Shown one piece after another: positions 59,095-64,000 of a stretch of 64,000 nucleotides of DNA. The position numbers were made by a program, and so were the translations under genes. The stretch comes from Rhizobium pisi. Lineage in GTDB: Bacteria; Pseudomonadota; Alphaproteobacteria; Rhizobiales; Rhizobiaceae. The stretch is from positions 124,001-188,000 of the forward strand of contig NZ_RJJT01000003.1 in the NCBI RefSeq assembly GCF_003938655.1, given 5' to 3'. The notes under the pieces are model-generated. The model was not told the DNA's origin. It was given only the letters and a program-made list of their open reading frames with translations, and did not search any database. Numbering within the stretch: the stretch's first letter is position 1; every line of letters starts with the position of its first letter.

Positions 59095-59163
59095 CGTCAT
59101 CCTCGGCCTTGTGCCGAGGATCTGCTGCCGTTGCAGATGCTCGGGACAAGCCCGAGCATGACG
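59095..59163. repeat. RIME-like palindromic element with terminal inverted repeats
   Basis: 69 bp bounded by CGTCAT and ATGACG. It holds two palindromes: TCCTCGGCCTTGTGCCGAGGA and TGCTCGGGACAAGCCCGAGCA. It follows ligA. This shape matches the intergenic mosaic repeats known from rhizobia. Confidence 0.7.
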
Positions 59164-59195
59164 GAAGAGTCCTTGGCCGCCATTGCAGATAATCC

Positions 59196-59222
59196 AAGGC
59201 CGGCCTTAAACCGGCCTTTTGT
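59196..59222. terminator. Bidirectional terminator between ligA and GNAT gene
   Basis: AAGGCCGG / CCGGCCTT (8-bp perfect stem, seven-base loop) with TTTGTTT on the plus side and A-rich sequence on the other. It lies between convergent genes and ends at the GNAT stop. Confidence 0.8.
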
Positions 59223-59223
59223 T

Positions 59224-59760
59224 TCAGGCTCTCAGCCGCGCCATCGTATAAGCATCGACATATTGGCCGGCGCGGTAGCCGAATGAGCGCAGAAGCCCTT
59301 CCTTCTCGAAGCCGAACTTCTCGTAGAGCCGGATCGCAACGTCGTTGTCGGTGTAAACGGTCAATTCCAGCCGTTTGACGTCGAGCCAGTCGTCGGCGGC
59401 ATCGACCATGGCGCCGAGCAGGACGCGGCCGAAGCCGCGGCCGGTGAAGTCGTCATGCACGCCCATGCCGATGCTCGCGACATGCTGCCTGCGGCCGGCG
59501 AGGCGATTGAGGCCGCAACTGCCGACGATCTTGCCATTCAGGGTGACGACGAGGTTAAGCGCACCCGGCGACGGATTTTCCATGTGCTTGCGCACCTCTT
59601 CGACCGTTTGGTACGGCGGCCGCAGGGTGCCGGCCCGGACGCCTGGCAAATTTATGAGATCGGTGACCTCTTCGGCATCGGAAAGACGCACGGCGCGCAC
59701 GACGACGCCGTCCGGCAGGCGCGCTCGGTCGCGTGGCTCATTCTCTTCGCTTTCAGACAT
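59224..59760 (-). CDS. GNAT N-acetyltransferase
   Basis: 178-residue acetyltransferase. It has VVRAVRLSDAEEVTDLI near the start, the acetyl-CoA motif GMGVHDDFTGRGFGRVLLGAMVDAADDW and the C-terminal YEKFGFEKEGLLRSFGYRAGQYVDAYTM, which resembles the PhnO/RimI-like and putative aminoglycoside group. The start at 59760 has GGAG eight bases upstream; a longer ORF would run through unrelated sequence. The substrate is not determined. Confidence 0.9.
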   Translation of the reverse strand: MSESEENEPRDRARLPDGVVVRAVRLSDAEEVTDLINLPGVRAGTLRPPYQTVEEVRKHMENPSPGALNLVVTLNGKIVGSCGLNRLAGRRQHVASIGMGVHDDFTGRGFGRVLLGAMVDAADDWLDVKRLELTVYTDNDVAIRLYEKFGFEKEGLLRSFGYRAGQYVDAYTMARLRA

Positions 59761-59991
59761 TGGATGCTCTCCTAGGGTTTTGAGGAGGAGAGCCGGATTT
59801 CGAAAACCCTGCTCGCCTCGGCAGGGGTTTCGGGATGATCGGACGGCTAGTGACGCACCATCGCTCCCGCGTACCCTGGAAGGGTCGTGGCGATATGATG
59901 CATGGTTGATGTCACAGAGTTGATCATGCACAAAAGTTTCCCCATTTGCGTGCAGATGTCAACAGGTCGGAATTTGCCTTCGGATGCGGCT

Positions 59992-60582
59992 ATGATTATT
60001 CCGGTAGGGCAGACGATTCGGATATTTGCTTTGAAGACCATCGCCATCGATTTCGAGACAGCCAACGAGCAGCGCGGTAGCGCTTGCTCTGTCGGGCTTG
60101 CCTGGATCGAGGAGGGCAGGGTAACGCGTGTTGAGGAGCGGCTGATCCGGCCGCGCGACATGCGCTTTTCCGGGATGAATATCGCGATCCATGGCATCCG
60201 GCCGGAGCATGTCGAGGACGCGCCTGAATTTCCCGAGGTGATGGACGAGTTCCACGACGATATCCGCGGCGCGACGATGATCGCGCACAATGCCGCCTTC
60301 GATTTCAGCGTCTGGCGCGCAAGCCTCGATCTCTACCGGCAGTCCTATCCTGAACTGACCTATCTCTGCAGCCTGAAGATGGCTCAGCGGATCTGGCCGC
60401 ATTTTCTCTCGCATCGGCTGAACCTGATCGCCGAGCATCTCGGCCTGCGCTTCATGCACCACAACGCTGCCGAAGATGCGGCGGTCTGCGCGGCGGCGGC
60501 GATCGAGATGGCGAAGGCGGTCAAGGCGAGAGCCGTGGAAGCGATCCCGGCGCTGATCGGCATGACGCGCCGGGGCGGCTGA
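59992..60582 (+). CDS. DnaQ-type 3'-5' exonuclease
   Basis: 196-residue DEDD exonuclease domain. Motif Exo I is TIAIDFETAN (Asp and Glu), Exo II is TMIAHNAAFDFSVW (Asp), and Exo III is HNAAEDAAVCA with the His and Asp. The length fits a stand-alone domain rather than the polymerase III epsilon subunit. An ATG at 59992 and a TTG at 60031 are both possible starts; the shorter one begins at the conserved LKTIAIDFET. It may trim DNA or RNA 3' ends; the substrate is not known. Confidence 0.85.
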   Translation: MIIPVGQTIRIFALKTIAIDFETANEQRGSACSVGLAWIEEGRVTRVEERLIRPRDMRFSGMNIAIHGIRPEHVEDAPEFPEVMDEFHDDIRGATMIAHNAAFDFSVWRASLDLYRQSYPELTYLCSLKMAQRIWPHFLSHRLNLIAEHLGLRFMHHNAAEDAAVCAAAAIEMAKAVKARAVEAIPALIGMTRRGG

Positions 60583-60748
60583 CGGCGAAGGGCTATGCGC
60601 CCTGCACCTGCCGCAAGGCCTGAGCGTTCTCCCCGCATCGGCGATTCTTGCAAAGCATGGGCGCGTACTTATCTAGAAAGCGCCGATTCAAAGCGATAGA
60701 GCGCCTTTGGCACGTCCCGTCGGACGCGCGGCGCTTCAGGGAGCCGCC

Positions 60749-61240
60749 ATGTCCAAGCCGCGCAATCTTTTCCTTGCCGCCCTCTCTCTCGCCGTCCTTT
60801 CCGCGGGCGCCGTCTCGGCCGAAGTCGTCGGCAAGGTCGGGGTCGACTGGATCGGCAACGACATCATCGTCGAGGCGGTTTCCGATCCCGAGGTCAAGGG
60901 CGTCACCTGCCACGTCACCTATTTCGACCGCAGCCTGATCGACCGGTTCAAGAACGGCAACTGGTTCGAGGATCCGTCCAACAATTCCATCGCCTGCCGG
61001 CAGACAGGGCCGATCGAGATCGGCAATATCGACCTGTCCAAAGACGGCAGCGAGGTATTCCGCCAGGGCATGTCGCTGATCTGGAAGACCCTTGTCGTCA
61101 ACCGCATCTACGACAAGGCCAACGACACGCTGATCTATCTCGCCCATTCGAGGGAGCTCACCGACGGTTCCGCGAAAATGTCGATCTCGACCATTCCGCT
61201 CTATGGGCAGAACGTGATCTGGAAGAATGGGAAGCCGTAG
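60749..61240 (+). CDS. creA: CreA family periplasmic protein
   Basis: 163-residue protein with a signal peptide (MSKPRNLFLAALSLAVLSAGAVSA-EV) followed by a CreA domain: VGVDWIGNDIIVEAVSDPEVKGVTCHVTYFDRS, DPSNNSIACRQTGPI and DTLIYLAHSRELTDGSAKMS. CreA is widespread but its function is unknown. The start at 60749 is chosen to give the signal peptide. It is a single gene. Confidence 0.92.
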   Translation: MSKPRNLFLAALSLAVLSAGAVSAEVVGKVGVDWIGNDIIVEAVSDPEVKGVTCHVTYFDRSLIDRFKNGNWFEDPSNNSIACRQTGPIEIGNIDLSKDGSEVFRQGMSLIWKTLVVNRIYDKANDTLIYLAHSRELTDGSAKMSISTIPLYGQNVIWKNGKP

Positions 61241-61273
61241 GGCGGGAGATTCTTTCTTCTGATGTGCCGTAGG

Positions 61274-61407
61274 CCCCCTCATCCGACCCTTCGGGCCACC
61301 TTCTCCCCACTGGGGAGAAGGGATATGCGGCATCGTCTCCGCATATTTTCGAGGCTATGTTTGTCACGTCCCCTCTACCCTCCGGGGAGAGGGTTAGGGT
61401 GAGGTGG
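61274..61407. repeat. Mosaic palindromic repeat, rhizobial type
   Basis: About 134 bp. Three nested stems: CCTTCTCCCC / GGGGAGAAGG (61299-61321), TATGCGG / CCGCATA (around 61324-61345), and a C-rich / G-rich pair ending in GGGGAGAGGG. The outer ends (CCCCCTCATCC...GGGTGAGGTGG) are imperfect inverted copies. The CTTCTCCCC motif is common in rhizobial intergenic repeats. Confidence 0.7.
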
Positions 61408-61446
61408 CTGCACACGCAAAGTCTGCTTGCTCTCCAGACCGAAACG

Positions 61447-61473
61447 AAAAAGGCCCGGACGAGCCGGGCCTTT
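61447..61473 (-). terminator. Rho-independent terminator after cheW
   Basis: On the minus strand AAAGGCCCGG / CCGGGCCTTT with a five-base loop, followed by TTTTT, 22 bp past the cheW stop. Confidence 0.85.
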
Positions 61474-61494
61474 GAAACTGGACATCGGCAGCGC

Positions 61495-61962
61495 TTAAGC
61501 AGCCTGCGTCAGCTCGTCGGCGATGACGGTGTCGAGGTTCAGGAAGCAGACCATGGTCTTCTCAAGCGCGACGATGCCGCGGCAGAAGGCGCGCTGGGCT
61601 TCCGGGATGATTTCCGGCGGCGGCTGCAGGTCTTCGCTCTTGATGGTCATCATGTCGGAAACCTGCTCAACCAGCAGGCCGACCAGCTTGCCGGCGATGT
61701 CGGTGACGATGATCGCCGAGCGCTCGGAGGGCTCGGTCATCTTCATGCCGAGGCGGCAGGCCATGTCGATGACCGGGATGACCGCGCCGCGCAGGTTGAT
61801 GAGGCCGAGCACGTAGGGCGGAGTGTGCGGCATCGGCGTCACCGGCGCCCAGCCGCGGATTTCGCGGATGGCCATGATGTCGATGCAGAATTCCTGGTCG
61901 CCCAGGTGGAACGAAACGATTTCGAGATAGGCGCCCGACTGCTTGATGGCGTTGTTGTTCAT
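61495..61962 (-). CDS. cheW: Chemotaxis coupling protein CheW
   Basis: 155-residue CheW-domain protein that links chemoreceptors to the kinase CheA. Family traits are EIVSFHLGDQEFCIDIMAIREIRGW, VLGLINLRGAVIPVIDMACRLGM and LVEQVSDMMTI. The length is normal. It lies two bases after the truncated receptor gene and a terminator follows, so it is probably the only functional gene of the pair. Confidence 0.95.
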   Translation of the reverse strand: MNNNAIKQSGAYLEIVSFHLGDQEFCIDIMAIREIRGWAPVTPMPHTPPYVLGLINLRGAVIPVIDMACRLGMKMTEPSERSAIIVTDIAGKLVGLLVEQVSDMMTIKSEDLQPPPEIIPEAQRAFCRGIVALEKTMVCFLNLDTVIADELTQAA

Positions 61963-61964
61963 GG

Positions 61965-62501
61965 TCAGAATTCTTCCCAGTTGTTCCCGGCGGGAGAGGC
62001 GATGGCTGTGGCGGCAGAACCGCCGTTGAATGCGCCCGCGACTTTGCCGATCAGGCTGCGTGCGGGAGAAGGTCTCGAATGCGAGGCGGGCGTTGCCTCT
62101 CGCTGCGTTTGCCGGGCGGTCATGCCCTCGCCGATTTTGAACTGCTTGACCAACTGCGTCAGGTTTTCAGCGTCGATGGCGAGCCTATGGCTTGCGGCAT
62201 TCGCCTCTTCCACCACGGCCGCGTTCTTCTGCGTGACCTGATCCATCCGGCTGATCGATGTATTGATTTCGCTCAATCCAACCGATTGTTCGCGCGCAGA
62301 GGTTACGATTGATTTAACGTGTTCGTCGATGCGCAGAACATCTTCGCCGAGCTGGCGGAGCGCTCCACCGACCGCCGTCACCAGGTCACCACCAATCTTC
62401 ACTTCCTCGCCGGATTTCCCGATCAAAGCCTTGCTATCCCCACGCCGCCGAGCGTCCTCGGCAGACTTCATGTCAGAACGGCACGAACACGCCGCACGCA
62501 T
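61965..62501 (-). pseudogene. Chemoreceptor fragment, C-terminal arm only
   Basis: Up to 178 codons. Homology begins near SAEDARRRGDSKALIGKSGEEV, i.e. right after where the receptor signalling tip should be. It continues with the C-terminal coiled-coil arm (QSVGLSEINTSISRMDQVTQKNAA, EEANAASHRLAIDAENL) and ends NWEEF, a CheR-docking pentapeptide. The ligand-binding part, transmembrane helices, HAMP and the kinase-control tip are all missing. The first 60 bases of the open frame look unrelated. It is probably a 5'-deleted pseudogene; a short product could in principle still be made. Confidence 0.75.
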
Positions 62502-62779
62502 TGCTAAATATAGATATGACCGCTTAAGTCTTTCCTAATGATATGCATCTCGCTATTGCCGGTCGGTCTAGAAAGCAAAGCGTTCAAAACATGATGTTTT
62601 TTTTTACCCATGCCGATGGCGACGCGCGGATTTTTCGAAAACCGCGGCGGTGATCGCTGAGACAATTAATCACGGGTCAGAAAACATATTCTTGAATTGC
62701 GTGCATCCGGCCGAGACTATAATCACCGGAACGCGCAGGGGTGGGCGGCGCATATCCGCCCGGATCGAGGTTCATGCCA
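62502..62779. other. Intergenic region, receptor remnant to SCO gene
   Basis: 278 bp. It contains a run of nine Ts at about 62594-62602 and no clear promoter. I do not recognise any receptor homology upstream of the fragment, so the missing part of the gene has gone. Confidence 0.5.
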
Positions 62780-63385
62780 ATGAAGACATTCCGCATCGTC
62801 ATCTGGGTCGCCGTGCTGTTTATCGCCGGCGTTCTCGGCGTATTGACGCTCTATCCCATGAAATCTCGGGAGATCGTGGCGGAAGCGCCATTCGGCGTGC
62901 CGTTCACCTTGGTCTCCCAGAGCGGGCAGCCGATCACCGAACAGGCGTTGCGCGGCAAGCCGACGGCGCTGTTCTTCGGTTTCACGCATTGCCCTGAGGT
63001 CTGCCCGACGACGCTTTTCGAGCTGAACGGCTGGATGGAGAAGGTCGATCCCGACGGCACCAAGCTGCAGGCCTATTTCGTGACCGTCGATCCGGAGCGT
63101 GACACGCCCGAGATCATGGACCAGTACGTTTCCAACGTTTCCAAGCGCATCACCGGCATTTCTGGCCCGCCTGACAAGATCGCCGAGGTCATCAAGGGTT
63201 TTCGCGTTTACGCCAAGAAGGTGCCGGTCGATGAGAAGAACCCGAACGGCGACTATACGATGGATCACACCGCCTCGGTCTTCCTGCTCGATTCTGCCGG
63301 GCGTTTTTCCGGAACGATCGCCTATGGCGAAAACCCGGACACGGCGGTAAAGAAGCTGGAGAATCTCGTCAGCAAGGGGTCATAG
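62780..63385 (+). CDS. SCO1/SenC copper chaperone
   Basis: 201-residue membrane-anchored protein (helix about 5-25) with a thioredoxin fold. It binds copper through CPEVC (the CXXXC motif) and a C-terminal His in MDHTASVFLLD. SCO proteins deliver copper to the CuA site of cytochrome c oxidase. The start at 62780 is preferred because GAGG lies nine bases upstream, although an ATG at 62774 is in frame. No oxidase genes are adjacent. Confidence 0.93.
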   Translation: MKTFRIVIWVAVLFIAGVLGVLTLYPMKSREIVAEAPFGVPFTLVSQSGQPITEQALRGKPTALFFGFTHCPEVCPTTLFELNGWMEKVDPDGTKLQAYFVTVDPERDTPEIMDQYVSNVSKRITGISGPPDKIAEVIKGFRVYAKKVPVDEKNPNGDYTMDHTASVFLLDSAGRFSGTIAYGENPDTAVKKLENLVSKGS

Positions 63386-63435
63386 GGCGCTGGCCCGACC
63401 GGCGGCGGGCAAGGAAAACGGAAAGACCGCCTATC

Positions 63436-64000
63436 GTGAGTGAAATCCGCCTTTATGTGTCGACGACCGAAAGCAAGGCCGAGGAGATTCTCGACCTTCT
63501 GAGCGAGGTCTTCGGTGAAGAAGACTTTGCCATCGGCACCACCGAGATCGACGAGAAGAAGGACATCTGGGAAGCCTCGATCTATATGATGGCCGAGGAC
63601 GAGGCGGATGTACGTTCCCGCGTCGACGGGGCGCTGAAGAGCGCCTTTCCCGAGGCCCGGCTGCAGCGCGAAGTCATCCCCGATGTCGACTGGGTGGTGA
63701 AATCGCTAGAGGGCCTGAAGCCCGTCAGGGCAGGGCGCTTCCTGGTGCATGGATCGCATGACCGCGACAAGGTTCGCCCCGGCGATATCGCCATCGAGAT
63801 CGATGCCGGCCAGGCCTTCGGCACCGGCCATCACGGCACGACGGCCGGCTGCCTTGAAGTGATCGACGCCGTGGTGCGCTCGCGCCCGGTCCGCAACGCG
63901 CTCGATCTCGGCACCGGCAGCGGCGTGCTGGCGATCGCGGTGCGCAAGCTCAAGAACATACCGGTGCTGGCGACAGATATCGATCCGGTCGCAACCAGGG
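63436..64000 (+). CDS. prmA: Ribosomal protein L11 methyltransferase (partial)
   Basis: The first 188 codons run to the window end. GTG start. It has an N-terminal domain (EIRLYVSTTESKAEEILDLL), then IEIDAGQAFGTGHHGTTAGC with the PrmA motif and the SAM motif ALDLGTGSGVLAIAV. PrmA trimethylates several residues of ribosomal protein L11. It lies 50 bp after the SCO gene. The 3' end is outside the window. Confidence 0.92.
   Translation, partial: MSEIRLYVSTTESKAEEILDLLSEVFGEEDFAIGTTEIDEKKDIWEASIYMMAEDEADVRSRVDGALKSAFPEARLQREVIPDVDWVVKSLEGLKPVRAGRFLVHGSHDRDKVRPGDIAIEIDAGQAFGTGHHGTTAGCLEVIDAVVRSRPVRNALDLGTGSGVLAIAVRKLKNIPVLATDIDPVATR

Overview
The window is a high-GC alphaproteobacterial chromosome segment. 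Gene content and order point to Rhizobium (R. etli / R. leguminosarum type): rnpB next to mraZ, a dcw cluster that ends ftsQ-ftsA-ftsZ-lpxC-bamD-recN-ligA, an aquaporin gene beside ddl, a long-linker FtsZ, betaine-lipid genes btaAB, a pyrophosphate-dependent phosphofructokinase, and short palindromic mosaic repeats of the rhizobial kind. The species assignment is an inference from these features, not a search result.

Positions 1-30000 are a mixed housekeeping and accessory region. It holds several cell-wall enzymes (an L,D-transpeptidase, an MltB-type transglycosylase, a GH25 lysozyme-like lipoprotein, two SLT transglycosylases and an AmiD-like amidase). On the minus strand there is a four-gene operon (alpha/beta hydrolase, DMT exporter, CoA-transferase, ThDP enzyme). 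Other genes are ribonuclease T2, the ribosome-associated ATPase EttA, an ArsR-methyltransferase fusion with its own palindromic operator followed by metF, btaA-btaB for phosphorus-free membrane lipid, PPi-PFK, a TerB/J-domain co-chaperone coupled to the amidase, and two tandem FAD oxidoreductases. A 25-residue hydrophobic microprotein gene with a strong ribosome binding site sits at 14055-14132 on the minus strand.

Positions 29400-59060 hold RNase P RNA and the division and cell-wall cluster: mraZ, rsmH, ftsL, ftsI, murE, murF, mraY, murD, ftsW, murG, murC, murB, then an opposite-strand epimerase and aqpZ, then ddl, ftsQ, ftsA, ftsZ, lpxC, bamD, recN and ligA. Most junctions overlap or are a few bases apart, so translation is probably coupled. 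Four TGGG elements at exact 10-bp spacing lie over a plausible promoter upstream of mraZ, as expected for MraZ autoregulation. The recN-ligA gap holds a DUF2806 gene, a frameshifted remnant of an ATP-dependent DNA ligase, and a palindromic repeat; it looks like a small acquired or decaying insertion.

Positions 59060-64000 carry a GNAT acetyltransferase, a DnaQ-type exonuclease, creA, palindromic repeats, cheW with a chemoreceptor gene cut down to its C-terminal arm and CheR-docking pentapeptide, an SCO copper chaperone, and the 5' part of prmA, which runs off the window.

I see no transposase, integrase, tRNA, rRNA or CRISPR array. The most unusual items are the 17-bp perfect inverted repeat inside ftsL, the DUF2806/ligase-remnant insertion, the truncated receptor that keeps its NWEEF tail, the 25-residue membrane peptide, and the overlapping hairpins after ettA.
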